A stretch of DNA of 64,000 bases, taken from contig CAKUKE010000005.1 in the NCBI GenBank assembly GCA_934662505.1, positions 65,855-129,854 of the forward strand, read 5' to 3'. Under the pieces are notes generated by a model. It worked only from the letters and a program-made list of their open reading frames with translations. It ran no database searches and was not told where the DNA came from. Position 1 is the first letter of the stretch. Every line of letters starts with the position of its first letter. The stretch is from an uncultured Clostridia bacterium (GTDB taxonomy: Bacteria > Bacillota > Clostridia > Christensenellales > Aristaeellaceae). Shown piece after piece: positions 42,083 through 50,587 of the stretch. Position numbers and translations under genes: made by a program.

Positions 42083-42847
42083 TTATTCCGTTTTTCCGTG
42101 TCCGGCACGGCAGATCAGCGCAAAGCCCACGCCGCCCAGCACGTTGCCGAGGGTGACGCTGAGCAGGTTCTTCGCCATGCCCGCCGCCTGCCCCGCGCCG
42201 CACAGCAGCCCCATGGGCAGGTAAAACATGTTGGCCACGCAGTGCTCGAACCCGCACAGCACAAACAGCATGACGGGGAAGAAGATCACCGCGCACTTGT
42301 CCGCCCCGTTTTCCGCGCCTGCCGCCATCATGACCGCCGCGCAGACCAGCACGTTGCACAAAACGCCCCGGCTCAGCGCCGGCAGGAAGCCAAGCGTCGC
42401 CTTGCTTTCCGCCGCGGACACAAAAAATGTGCCCAGCGCGCCGTTCATCAGGTTCCCAAGGTCCGCCGCCCGGCAGACGACCGCCATGCACGCGGCGCCC
42501 GCCAGATTGCCCAGATACACCAGTCCCCAATTGCGCAGCATGCCGCCCGGCGAAATGTCCCGCTCCGCCAGCGCAATGACCATCAGGCTGTTGCCCGTAA
42601 ACAATTCCGCACCGCAGCCCACCACCAGCATCAGCCCCGCCGGAAAAACCGCGGCGCCCGCCAGCCGTGCCAGCGAACCGTTCCCCGCGGCGGCCTGCGC
42701 CACGGCTGACCCGACCCCTGCCAGGCCGATCATCATCCCCGCCATAAAGGCCAGCAGCAGGCATCTGCCTGCGGGCAGGCGCGCCTTACGCGCGCCGACG
42801 GTGCGGAAAAGCTGAACCATTTGCGCCGGTGTTTTCATCATGGACAT
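42083..42847 (-). CDS. Formate/nitrite transporter family channel (FocA/NirC)
   Basis: The 254-residue membrane protein shows the FNT family marks: the Omega-loop region ELFTGNSLM near residue 80 and GFEHCVANMFYLP near 200 with the central histidine. Family members are pentameric, proton-linked channels for formate, nitrite or hydrosulfide. Formate is a plausible substrate because fhs is in this window, but that is inference. Three in-frame ATGs lie within 10 bases (42847, 42841, 42838); GGGGGA would suit either of the last two. The promoter is a near-perfect consensus. No pyruvate formate-lyase or nitrite reductase is beside it. Confidence 0.9.
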   Translation of the reverse strand: MSMMKTPAQMVQLFRTVGARKARLPAGRCLLLAFMAGMMIGLAGVGSAVAQAAAGNGSLARLAGAAVFPAGLMLVVGCGAELFTGNSLMVIALAERDISPGGMLRNWGLVYLGNLAGAACMAVVCRAADLGNLMNGALGTFFVSAAESKATLGFLPALSRGVLCNVLVCAAVMMAAGAENGADKCAVIFFPVMLFVLCGFEHCVANMFYLPMGLLCGAGQAAGMAKNLLSVTLGNVLGGVGFALICRAGHGKTE

Positions 42848-42876
42848 TCCCCCGTTTCTTCCTTTGTATCCATTCT

Positions 42877-42905
42877 ATTGTACCGGGAGAAGGCATGTCT
42901 GTCAA
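42877..42905 (-). promoter_or_regulatory. Sigma-A promoter of the formate/nitrite channel gene
   Basis: TTGACA-17-TACAAT on the minus strand, about 30 bases before the start. Confidence 0.85.
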
Positions 42906-42947
42906 TGGCGGCGCATATGCTGCGGCAAAGACACTGGAGGGATCTTG

Positions 42948-43625
42948 ATGCAAAACGCGCTGCTGATTGCTTTTTTATCCGGGGTGCTGGGCACCGGGGC
43001 GGGCGGAGCGCTGGGCGCGCTTTTCCCCCAAATGCGTCCCGGCATATTCCGCCGGGCGGAGGCGGTCACAGCGGGTCTGATGCTGGCCGTGGTGTGCTTT
43101 GAAATGCTGCCGGAGGCCGTCGCCCTGCATACCCCGCTGGGGCTGTCCGGCATTTTTGCGGGCGTGGCGCTCATGGCCTGCCTGTCGCCCCTGACCGGGC
43201 GTCTTGGCGGGCTGGGCGGCAAGCTGGGCGCAGGGGTCGCCCTGCACAACCTGCCTGAAGGCATGGCCATCGGCGCCGGGCTGACCGCCCCGGGGCTGAC
43301 CGGGCTGCGCATCGCCCTGAGCATCGCCCTGCACGACGTGCCCGAGGGTGCGGCCATCGCCCTGCCCCTGCGGGCGGAAGGGAAACGCGTGCCCGCGGCC
43401 ATCAGCGCGGCAACGCTGTCCGGTCTGCCCACGGTAGCGGGGGCGCTGGCGGGAATGCTGCTGGGCAGGGTGGGCGACGGGCTGATGAGCTTCTGTCTGG
43501 GGCTGGCCGGCGGCGCCATGCTGGAATTGACCTGCCGGGACATGCTGCCCGACTCCCGGAGCGACGGCAGCTGGCTGCTGGCAGGGCTGCTGCTGGGCGG
43601 CGGGGTGCGCCTGCTGCTGGGGTGA
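42948..43625 (+). CDS. ZIP-family metal transporter
   Basis: The 225-residue protein has 7-8 membrane helices. The two metal-binding helices are seen as HNLPEGMAIGAGL and HDVPEGAAIALPL, the paired H-N-x-P-E-G / H-D-x-P-E-G signature of ZIP transporters, which move zinc or other divalent metals into the cytoplasm. The ATG at 42948 has GGAGGG 6 bases upstream. It is divergent from the FNT channel; no metal regulator gene is adjacent, so the metal cannot be named. Confidence 0.88.
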   Translation: MQNALLIAFLSGVLGTGAGGALGALFPQMRPGIFRRAEAVTAGLMLAVVCFEMLPEAVALHTPLGLSGIFAGVALMACLSPLTGRLGGLGGKLGAGVALHNLPEGMAIGAGLTAPGLTGLRIALSIALHDVPEGAAIALPLRAEGKRVPAAISAATLSGLPTVAGALAGMLLGRVGDGLMSFCLGLAGGAMLELTCRDMLPDSRSDGSWLLAGLLLGGGVRLLLG

Positions 43626-43705
43626 CGGCGCGCTGCGCCCGAACGCCTCGCGCCAGCGGGCAGCATGTACCCGTTTCCCTCCCCGGCCGCATCCCCGTTC
43701 CACGC

Positions 43706-43957
43706 ATCGCCCCGGCATGCAGACCTTTTTCCCTGTCCCCGTGCCCCCACAGCTTATTGCCCCAACCGGTATTGCTTTTCGCTTACAGATACAGCGCCGC
43801 GTATTCCACTGTCCGCATTGCCCCGGCAGGCAGGGCTTTCCGATCAGATTTTCTCAATTGCCCACCAGAAGGTCATCCCGGCAGGGAAGGCTTTTTCCCC
43901 GGCGGGAGCACAGGGGTTATCCGCCGGCAGGGTCGTCCCGGCAGGCAGGGCTTTTCC
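43706..43957. repeat. Degenerate, regularly spaced repeats (about 25 bp, period about 60)
   Basis: Copies start at 43706, 43756, 43817, 43874 and 43934 (spacings 50, 61, 57, 60). The best three read close to CCCGGCAGGCAGGGCTTTTC with CAT, ATTG or CGT before it. Between them lie unrelated 23-35 base stretches, the layout of a worn CRISPR array, but copies differ too much and no cas gene is near. On the opposite strand the core CCCTGCCTGCCGGG resembles the core of the 63620-63816 cluster. No gene is seen from 43626 to 43982. Confidence 0.5.
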
Positions 43958-43982
43958 GCCGGCGTTCTTATGACATTCTTAT

Positions 43983-44011
43983 TTGACATCGGGGGGCGCA
44001 TCTTTTATAAT
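43983..44011 (+). promoter_or_regulatory. Consensus sigma-A promoter of the DUF368 gene
   Basis: TTGACA-17-TATAAT, an exact match in both hexamers. Confidence 0.9.
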
Positions 44012-44086
44012 AGGTTGCGTATGCTATGGGCGGCTGCGTTTTTCCGCCGCTCCACCCCTCTTTCAAAGAAAGGAACGATCCGTCCT

Positions 44087-44965
44087 ATGAAACAGACCCT
44101 GCTGGACATTCTGCGCGGTGTCGTCATCGGCATCGCCAACATCATCCCCGGCGTGAGCGGCGGCACCATGATGGTGTCCATGGGCATCTACGACACGCTC
44201 ATTCACTGCGTGACGCACCTGTTCAGGCAGTTCAGGAAAAGCGTCGTCACCCTGCTGCCCTACATCATCGGCATGGCGCTGGCGCTGTTCGGCCTGAGCT
44301 TTATCATCACCGGCTGCCTTGAGAACTACCCCCTGCCCACCAGCTTCGCCTTCATCGGGCTCATTTTCGGCGGCATCCCGGCCATCTGGCAGGAGATGCG
44401 CCATGAGAAAAAGGGTGCAGCGGGCGCGGTGCTCTTTGTGCTGTTCTTCGGGCTGATCGTGTTCCTCCAGTGCATCAAGACGGAGAACGTCGCCGTCATT
44501 CATCTGGACTTTTTCACCGTGGTCAAGCTTTTATGTCTGGGCGCGCTGGCCAGCGCCACCATGGTCATTCCCGGTGTGAGCGGCAGCATGATCCTGATGA
44601 TTCTGGGGTATTATCAGCCCGTGATAGGCGCGCTCAAGGCGCTGGCAACGGCCGTTGCCGGCGGTCAATGGGCGGCTGTGGGCGCCAATCTGGGCATTCT
44701 GCTGCCCTTCGGCATCGGCGTGGTGATCGGCATTTTCGCCATTGCCAAGCTCATCGAAGTGCTCCTGAAGCACTTCAAAGGCCCCACCTACTGCGCCATC
44801 ATGGGGCTGGTCACCGCTTCCCCCATCGCCATTGTCATGTCCGCCGTGGAAAACGGCGCGGTCTTCACCCTCTGGCCTGTACTGGCCAGCGTGATCGCCT
44901 TCGCCGTCGGCTTCGCCGTGGCCTACTTCATGTCCCGTCTGGATCAGAAGGTACAGAAGCAGTAA
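44087..44965 (+). CDS. DUF368 family protein (putative polyprenyl-phosphate transporter)
   Basis: The 292-residue protein has about 8-9 membrane helices and the two internal DUF368 signatures: GIANIIPGVSGGTMMVSMGIYD near the start and SATMVIPGVSGSMILMILGYY in the middle, an inverted-repeat design. DUF368 proteins have been reported to return undecaprenyl phosphate across the membrane (PopT), a recycling step for wall building; function here is by family. AAAGGA lies 12 bases before the ATG. It has a consensus promoter and stands alone. Confidence 0.88.
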   Translation: MKQTLLDILRGVVIGIANIIPGVSGGTMMVSMGIYDTLIHCVTHLFRQFRKSVVTLLPYIIGMALALFGLSFIITGCLENYPLPTSFAFIGLIFGGIPAIWQEMRHEKKGAAGAVLFVLFFGLIVFLQCIKTENVAVIHLDFFTVVKLLCLGALASATMVIPGVSGSMILMILGYYQPVIGALKALATAVAGGQWAAVGANLGILLPFGIGVVIGIFAIAKLIEVLLKHFKGPTYCAIMGLVTASPIAIVMSAVENGAVFTLWPVLASVIAFAVGFAVAYFMSRLDQKVQKQ

Positions 44966-45096
44966 CGTAACGAAAAAAACGAAAAAAAACATAAGAATTG
45001 CGGGGGAACCGGTCTGATGAGCGCCAAGCGCAGCGAGGCTGAGGGCAGAGCAATCTCTGGATTGCTGCCCGAAACCCGCGCTTCCGCTTTAGCGGA

Positions 45097-45490
45097 GCAG
45101 CGCGGGGCGAGAAAGCCAAAGAACGGTTCCCCCGCACCCCTTCCAAGAAAGCTGTGGAGGGGGGAAATAAAAAGGGAACCCTTACTTGCTTTCCCGCAAA
45201 CAAAAAAGGAGGGCGCATGCTTGCTCCGGCAATGCAGCACGGGGCGAAAAATCAAAGAACGGTTCCCCCGCACCCCTTCCAAGAAAGCTGTGAAGGAATA
45301 AACAAAAAGGGAATCCCCTACTTGCTTCCCCGCAAACAAAAAAGGAGGGCGCATGTTTGCGCTGGCGGTGCAGCATGGGGTGAAAAGTCTAAGAATGTTC
45401 CCCCCGCCCTTTCAGAAAGGCTGTGGGAGGATGAAAAAGAAAAGCACTCGCTTGCTGCCTTACGAGCAGAAGCGGGTGCTGTGCAGTGAG
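45097..45490 (-). repeat. 137-bp tandem repeat, three copies
   Basis: Units start at 45097, 45234 and 45370 (period 137 and 136). The first two are very alike: GCAGCRCGGGGCGA, CAAAGAACGG, TTCCCCCGCACCCC, CCAAGAAAGCTGT, then AAAAAGGAGGGCGCATG; the third is diverged. Read on the minus strand each carries CACAGCTTTCTTGG and later TTCTTTGG, the same order as the two hairpin elements at 45660-45880, which lie in the opposite orientation with the same 136-base spacing. It fills most of the gap after the DUF368 gene; no gene is seen from 44966 to 45910. Confidence 0.75.
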
Positions 45491-45604
45491 TTCAGCAGTG
45501 TTGCGCGGGGCAAAACCGTCCTAATGCTGTCCACGTGCGCACGCTCCACGGTTGCAGGAATAAACAGCAGGCAGAAGGACACGGCTTTCTCTGAAAAGCG
45601 AATC

Positions 45605-45667
45605 AAAAGGCATACGCCGGCGCCGCCAAACTGAACGGCTGCAGCATGCGCGTATGCCTTTTTTTAT
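45605..45667 (+). terminator. Strong hairpin with T-run
   Basis: AAAAGGCATACGC pairs with GCGTATGCCTTTT around a GC-rich loop and is followed by more Ts. No gene ends just upstream, so it may terminate a transcript from the repeat region or act on stray readthrough. Confidence 0.6.
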
Positions 45668-45880
45668 TTCTCGCCACAGCTTTCTGGGGAGAGCGCGAGA
45701 GGGGGTTCTTTGGCTCACAAAGAACCTTCTCTCGCATTTGTCCCGTTCCGTTCCCCCAGCGTCGCAAACCCCTGCTCGCGGCGCAGACACATGCCCTTTT
45801 ATTTTCCTCCCCCAGCTTTCTTGGGAGAGCGCGAGAGGGGGTTCTTTGGCTCACAAAGAACCCCCTCTCGCATTTTCTCT
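45660..45880 (+). repeat. Two copies of a hairpin-bearing repeat element
   Basis: Each copy has CAGCTTTCT-GGGGAGAGC-like DNA followed by a 41-base hairpin at 45695-45735 and 45831-45871. The second is a perfect 18-bp stem (GCGAGAGGGGGTTCTTTG) with the loop GCTCA; the first differs by two bases that stay paired as G-U. Conservation of pairing suggests selection for RNA structure. Spacing is 136 bases, equal to the period of the neighbouring 45097-45490 array. Confidence 0.75.
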
Positions 45881-45910
45881 TTTTCTTTTTTCCCGCCTTC
45901 AGTTTCCCAT

Positions 45911-46330
45911 TCACGCCCCGCCCGCCAGCGCATCCAGCGCCCGGTCAATAACCTCCGCGCAGCGCCGGTAGTCCTCCATATCGCCGCCGAAGGGGTCGGA
46001 CACCGACAGGGGCAGCGCGCCTATTCTGTCCGCCCATTGAGGAAAACGCGCCCTGAGGGCGGCGGCATGTCCCTCCGTCAGGCCGTACACCCGACCCGCA
46101 GCCGCCACGTCCGCTTCCGTCACTCCGTGGGCAAAATGAGCGCTCAGGTCGCCGCCCCGTTCCGCCGCTGCCAACGCCGCGTATCGGGATGCAGGCTCCC
46201 CCTCCCGAACCGCCAGCCCGGCGCTGTCCGCCCGGCCGCCCCGCCGCCGCCAGAGCGCGGCTGCCATAGGACTGCGGCAGGTGTTGCCCGTACAGACAAA
46301 AAGCAGCCGCTTCTCCAAAATCCCCTTCAT
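45911..46330 (-). CDS. Low-molecular-weight protein-tyrosine/arginine phosphatase
   Basis: The 139-residue protein has the phosphatase loop VCTGNTCRSPMAAA (C-x5-R) near the N-terminus and the general-acid loop SVSDPFGGDMEDYRR near residue 112. Homologues include YwlE (protein-arginine phosphatase) and Wzb-type tyrosine phosphatases; the Thr right after the catalytic Cys in CTGNTCRS is the form found in YwlE, so arginine phosphatase is slightly favoured. The ATG at 46330 has AAAGGGAG 7 bases upstream, and the P-loop then starts at residue 10 as in the family. The 345 bases between this gene and typA hold a terminator and otherwise nothing I can identify. Confidence 0.88.
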   Translation of the reverse strand: MKGILEKRLLFVCTGNTCRSPMAAALWRRRGGRADSAGLAVREGEPASRYAALAAAERGGDLSAHFAHGVTEADVAAAGRVYGLTEGHAAALRARFPQWADRIGALPLSVSDPFGGDMEDYRRCAEVIDRALDALAGGA

Positions 46331-46587
46331 GTCTTTTCTCCCTTTCCGGACGCAAAACCGTCCGGCACTCCCGCCCGCAGGACAAACGGCCATCCGGCGC
46401 CCATGCGCTGCTTCTTCCAAGCATCTGACCCACGTGGAAACGCAGCCCTTTCCCCTTCCCGCAGCGGGAAACCGTTCTGCAAAAGGCAGACCGCCGCACC
46501 TCGGCGACGCCCGCAGATGCGAACCCGGAGGACAGCCCATTCCGGGTGACCGCTTTTTTCGGCAGGTTCTCCTTTTTTCAATTAAAT

Positions 46588-46618
46588 CTGGCGCCGGACG
46601 GTACCCGTCCGGCGCCAG
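46588..46618 (-). terminator. Terminator of typA
   Basis: CTGGCGCCGGACGG is a perfect 14-bp stem around three bases, followed by ATTTAATT on the minus strand, 57 bases past the typA stop. Confidence 0.7.
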
Positions 46619-46675
46619 CGTTTCATTCCGTTTCTTCCGCTCCGTTTTCCCGTCCGCCCTGCGGGCAGACCGCTG

Positions 46676-48514
46676 TCAGTCGTTGCCGTCCGCCAGCTTG
46701 GTACGGTTGGCGTTCTTGGCGCGCTGCTCGTGACTGAGCACCCGCTTGCGCATCCGCAGGGACTTGGGAGTGATCTCCAGCAGTTCGTCGTCGTCGATAA
46801 ATTCCAGGCACTCCTCCAGCGTGAGGGGATGCACGGACACCAGCCGCAGGCTGTCCTCAGAGGCGGAGGCGTTGCGCATGTTGGTCACATGCTTGGCTTT
46901 GCACACGTTCACCACAATGTCGCCGGGACGGCTGCTTTCGCCGCAGATCATGCCGGCGTACACCGGGGTCTGGCTGGAAATGAACAGGGTACCCCGCTCC
47001 TGCACGTAATACAGGGCGTACTGGGTGGTTTCACCCGTTTCATAGCAGATCAGCGCGCCCACATTGCGGTGGGGAATATCGCCCTTGTACTCTTCATAAT
47101 GGTCGTACACGCAGCTCATCACGCCCTCGCCGCGGGTATCGGTCATAAACTCGCTGCGGTAGCCGAACAGGCCGCGGGAGGGCACCATGAACTCCAGCCG
47201 CACCCGGTCGGAGCCGGACATGCTGTCCAGCGTACCCCGGCGGCGGCCGATTTTCTCGATCACCGCGCCGGCATAGGCCTGCGGCACATCGGCCACCATG
47301 CGTTCCACCGGCTCCATGCGCTTTCCATTTTCCACATGGTAGATGACCTGAGGCTTGCTCACCTGAAACTCGTAGCCCTCCCGGCGCATGGTCTCAATGA
47401 GGATGGACAGGTGCAATTCGCCCCGGCCGCACACCTCAAAGCAGTCCGGCGTGGCGCCGTCCTTCACCCGGAGGGATACGTCGGTCTCGATCTCACGGTA
47501 CAGCCGGTTGCGCAGGTGGCGGCTGGTCACATAGGTGCCCTCACGGCCTGCAAAGGGGCTGTCGTTCACCGAGAAGGTCATGGACACCGTCGGTTCGGTG
47601 ATGGCCACAAAGGGCAGGGGTTCCACCCGGCCCGGGTCGCACACCGTATCGCCGATCTCGATATCCGGCAGACCCGTCAGCGCCACGATGTCGCCCATGG
47701 ACACCTCGGCAGCCGGCACCCGCTTGAGCCCTTCGTACAGGGACAGACCGGTCAGCCGCCAGGGCGGCGTCACCTTGTCGGACAGGGCGTTGCAGCGCAC
47801 CACCATGGTGTTTTCCCGCAGGGTGCCCCGGGAAATGCGGCCGATGCCGATGCGTCCCACGTACTCGTTGTAATCGATGGTGGAAATGAGCACCTGCGCA
47901 GGGCCTTCCATGTCGCCCTCGGGGGCGGGGATATATTTGAGAATCGTTTCAAACAAGGGCTTCAGGTCGGTGCCGGGAGTCGCCAGATCCAGCGTGGCCG
48001 TGCCCTTCCGGGCGGAGGCGTACACGATGGGGCGATCCAGCGTTTCCGGGTCGGCGTCCAGCTCGATGAGCAGGTCCACGATCTCGTCCACCACTTCTTC
48101 GCAGCGGGCGTCGGGACGGTCCACCTTGTTCACCACGATGATGACGGGCAGCTTCAGCCCCAGCGCCTTCTGCAGAACGAACCGGGTCTGGGGCATGGGG
48201 CCTTCAAAGCTGTCCACCAGCAGCAGCACGCCGTCCACCATTTTGAGCACCCGCTCCACCTCGCCGCCGAAATCGGCGTGGCCGGGGGTATCCACAATGT
48301 TGATCTTCGTATTTTCCCAATGAACGGAGGTGTTCTTGGCCAGAATGGTAATGCCCCGCTCCCGCTCCAGAGCGTTGGAGTCCATGACCCGGTCGGCTAC
48401 CTGCTGGTTCTGGCGGAACACGCCGCCCTGCTTGAGCATCTGATCCACCAGGGTGGTCTTGCCGTGGTCAACGTGGGCGATAATGGCAATGTTGCGAATG
48501 TCGTTGCGAACCAT
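46676..48514 (-). CDS. typA: Translational GTPase TypA/BipA
   Basis: TypA binds the ribosome and helps 50S assembly and growth under stress. The 612-residue protein shows G1 AHVDHGKTTL (about 12-21), the switch region RGITI, G3 DTPGHADFGGEVERVL, G4 NKVDRPDA, the EF-G-like domains II and V, and the TypA-specific C-terminal part (HRNVGALICYETGETTQYALYYVQERGTLFI, then TNMRNASASEDSLRL). The ATG at 48514 has AGAGGAGA 8 bases upstream; an earlier in-frame start at 48571 lies before the predicted transcription start and is rejected. Confidence 0.96.
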   Translation of the reverse strand: MVRNDIRNIAIIAHVDHGKTTLVDQMLKQGGVFRQNQQVADRVMDSNALERERGITILAKNTSVHWENTKINIVDTPGHADFGGEVERVLKMVDGVLLLVDSFEGPMPQTRFVLQKALGLKLPVIIVVNKVDRPDARCEEVVDEIVDLLIELDADPETLDRPIVYASARKGTATLDLATPGTDLKPLFETILKYIPAPEGDMEGPAQVLISTIDYNEYVGRIGIGRISRGTLRENTMVVRCNALSDKVTPPWRLTGLSLYEGLKRVPAAEVSMGDIVALTGLPDIEIGDTVCDPGRVEPLPFVAITEPTVSMTFSVNDSPFAGREGTYVTSRHLRNRLYREIETDVSLRVKDGATPDCFEVCGRGELHLSILIETMRREGYEFQVSKPQVIYHVENGKRMEPVERMVADVPQAYAGAVIEKIGRRRGTLDSMSGSDRVRLEFMVPSRGLFGYRSEFMTDTRGEGVMSCVYDHYEEYKGDIPHRNVGALICYETGETTQYALYYVQERGTLFISSQTPVYAGMICGESSRPGDIVVNVCKAKHVTNMRNASASEDSLRLVSVHPLTLEECLEFIDDDELLEITPKSLRMRKRVLSHEQRAKNANRTKLADGND

Positions 48515-48578
48515 GAAAGACGTCTCCTCTTTTTGACTGAAGGTGCGCTGGCGCTTGAAAAAGAACACCAAACAGTTT

Positions 48579-48608
48579 ATTTTACATCACCCGCCGCGGG
48601 TATGTCAA
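48579..48608 (-). promoter_or_regulatory. Sigma-A promoter of typA
   Basis: TTGACA-18-TAAAAT on the minus strand. Confidence 0.8.
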
Positions 48609-48769
48609 CTGCGCCGGTGAAAAAAGCGCCTGCAGCCGAACACTCCCACGCGCGGGGCAGCCGACCCGCACACGAAATTCCATCAAAATGGATCAATCGG
48701 CAGGAAAACGGTCGTTTCGCGGAGAATTTGTCGGTGATTGCACACATTGCATACAGGAGGCCTTTCGCC

Positions 48770-50587
48770 ATGACCCGTCGATCTTTTCTGTGTTTCCTGC
48801 TCGTTCTCACGCTTCTTGCCGGCGTTTCGCCCACCGCTTCGGCAGACTCCGCCGCCCTGACCGACGAGCAGGCGAACGCCATCGCCATGCTGAACTACAT
48901 CACGGTGCTGACGCAGGACATCAACGCCTCCAAAAACAGCCGTTTGTACATGGAGGAAGCGTATTCCTCGCTGGTGAACAACACCTACCCCAACGCCGTG
49001 GACAGCAGGACGCTGAGCCAGCTGACCGGCCTGCTGGACACCATGGAGGGCTACCGGATGGTCGCGGTCAAGCGGGAGCGGCTGCGGTACATTTATGAAC
49101 AGAATCAGGCGGAAGGCATTCGTTCCCTGCTGCCGAATCCGCTGAATCTGCTAAGCCTTATTGAAGCCAATGGCTTGAAAAAGATCGCCGCTTCCATCGC
49201 GAATATGGCGATCGATTCGATCACCAGCTATATGGTTTATACTTCCAAAAAGGACTTGCAGTATCTGGAGGACGGCTGGGCGCTGGACGACGAGGAAGCG
49301 GCGGTGCTGCACGCGAGCCGCAAGAGCGCCTTCGCCTACATGGTCAGCATGGTGGGCTCCTACGACCTGCCCGGCGACCTGACGCTGACGGAGAGCAGCG
49401 TGGAGGAATTCGTCAAATGGAAAAACACCGCCAACGTCGTCAGCCGCCTGCAGTTTTTAGAGTCCAACCGCGCCGTCTATCAGTCCTACGGCGGCTACTG
49501 GCTGCTGCTGGCGCAAAGCTATTATGACAACGGCGACTACGCCGGGTGTCTGGACGCCGTCCGCACCTATGAAGGCATGCACACCCGCATTTTCCGCAAG
49601 GATTACGAGCTGGCGAAGGTGCTGCCGGCCGCCATTTCCGCCGCGGAAATGGTCTGCAGCGGCGCGGAATATGCCGCCGTCGCCGCGCGCTACGCCCAGC
49701 TGCTGCTGGACAACACGGATCTTGGAGACTGGGCGCTGCGGTACTACGCCGCGCAGGTATACATCGATCTGGCTGTGCAGACCCGGGACAGAAGCCACCT
49801 GAAAACGGCCTATGACATCATTCTGGACAACGTGAACGATCTGGTGGGCGAGCAGCAGCATCTGAACGCTGCCTACCTTGCCCCCGTACAGAAAACCACG
49901 GTGCCCAAGGACGCCTCCAAAGGCGAGAAAAAGCAGATCGAAGACGCCAACCGTGCGCTGGAGGAGACCCGCAAAACGGAACTGCCGCCCGTGTGCGAAC
50001 CCCTGCGGCTGAACTGCGACCTGCTGTTCATGCTGGCGAACGAGCTGAAGATTTCGGAAAGCGACCGGCAGAAGGTGGACGGTATCCTGCACCCCAGCGG
50101 CGCGCCGATCTTCCTGACGGAGGCGCTGGACGACCAGTACTGGTTCCTGCATGACGCCGCCCGGCATACGGCGGACGCGGACATCGAATTCGGCGGGACG
50201 GCCGTCATTCTGCCCGTCGTGTGCTGCTCCGACGATGCGGAGATCACCGTATCCGTGCAGGAAGCGGACGCAGAGGCGCCGGTGGTGCTGACGGACTGGG
50301 CGGTGCAGTCCGTGGAGCGGGTGACCGAGGGCAGCGTGTCCACCTACCGCGCCGTTTACACCAGCGAGGCCGCCCGTCATCACGACTGGCAGCCGGGCGC
50401 GTCCATTCAGCTGGACGTGCAGCCCAAGGCGGACGCCGCCCTCCCGGTCTACCACCTTGAATTCACCACCGAGGGCACCAAGAAGGAATGGTACGACTAC
50501 CTGAAGATCTGGGAGGGGCACAAGAACAACTGGTACGACTACGCCAAGGTCTGGGAAAACAGCGTGGTGTTCGAGCAGGTGAAGTAA
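48770..50587 (+). CDS. Secreted helical protein of unknown function (TPR-like)
   Basis: I do not recognise this 605-residue protein. A signal peptide (MTRRSFLCFLLVLTLLAGVSPTASA) is followed by about 400 residues of helical, TPR-like sequence (YWLLLAQSYYDNGDYAGCLDAVRTYEGM) with hydrophobic stretches such as ISAAEMVC but no clear second membrane helix, then a beta-rich region with a pair of cysteines (VVCCSDDAEITVSVQEADAEAP). It ends in an unusual repeat: EWYDYLKIWEGHKN then NWYDYAKVWENSV. AGGAGG lies 9 bases before the ATG. The next gene starts directly after the stop, so the two secreted proteins are probably translated together and may act together. Confidence 0.75.
   Translation: MTRRSFLCFLLVLTLLAGVSPTASADSAALTDEQANAIAMLNYITVLTQDINASKNSRLYMEEAYSSLVNNTYPNAVDSRTLSQLTGLLDTMEGYRMVAVKRERLRYIYEQNQAEGIRSLLPNPLNLLSLIEANGLKKIAASIANMAIDSITSYMVYTSKKDLQYLEDGWALDDEEAAVLHASRKSAFAYMVSMVGSYDLPGDLTLTESSVEEFVKWKNTANVVSRLQFLESNRAVYQSYGGYWLLLAQSYYDNGDYAGCLDAVRTYEGMHTRIFRKDYELAKVLPAAISAAEMVCSGAEYAAVAARYAQLLLDNTDLGDWALRYYAAQVYIDLAVQTRDRSHLKTAYDIILDNVNDLVGEQQHLNAAYLAPVQKTTVPKDASKGEKKQIEDANRALEETRKTELPPVCEPLRLNCDLLFMLANELKISESDRQKVDGILHPSGAPIFLTEALDDQYWFLHDAARHTADADIEFGGTAVILPVVCCSDDAEITVSVQEADAEAPVVLTDWAVQSVERVTEGSVSTYRAVYTSEAARHHDWQPGASIQLDVQPKADAALPVYHLEFTTEGTKKEWYDYLKIWEGHKNNWYDYAKVWENSVVFEQVK

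Noticed and set aside
44928..45790. Several overlapping minus-strand frames reading SFLGRGAGEPFF-like repeats
   Set aside because: They are translations of the 137-bp intergenic repeat; no ribosome binding sites, and frames shift between copies.
46331..46540. N-terminal extension of the low-molecular-weight phosphatase
   Set aside because: The P-loop of this family sits within the first ~10-15 residues, and a good ribosome binding site precedes the internal ATG at 46330.
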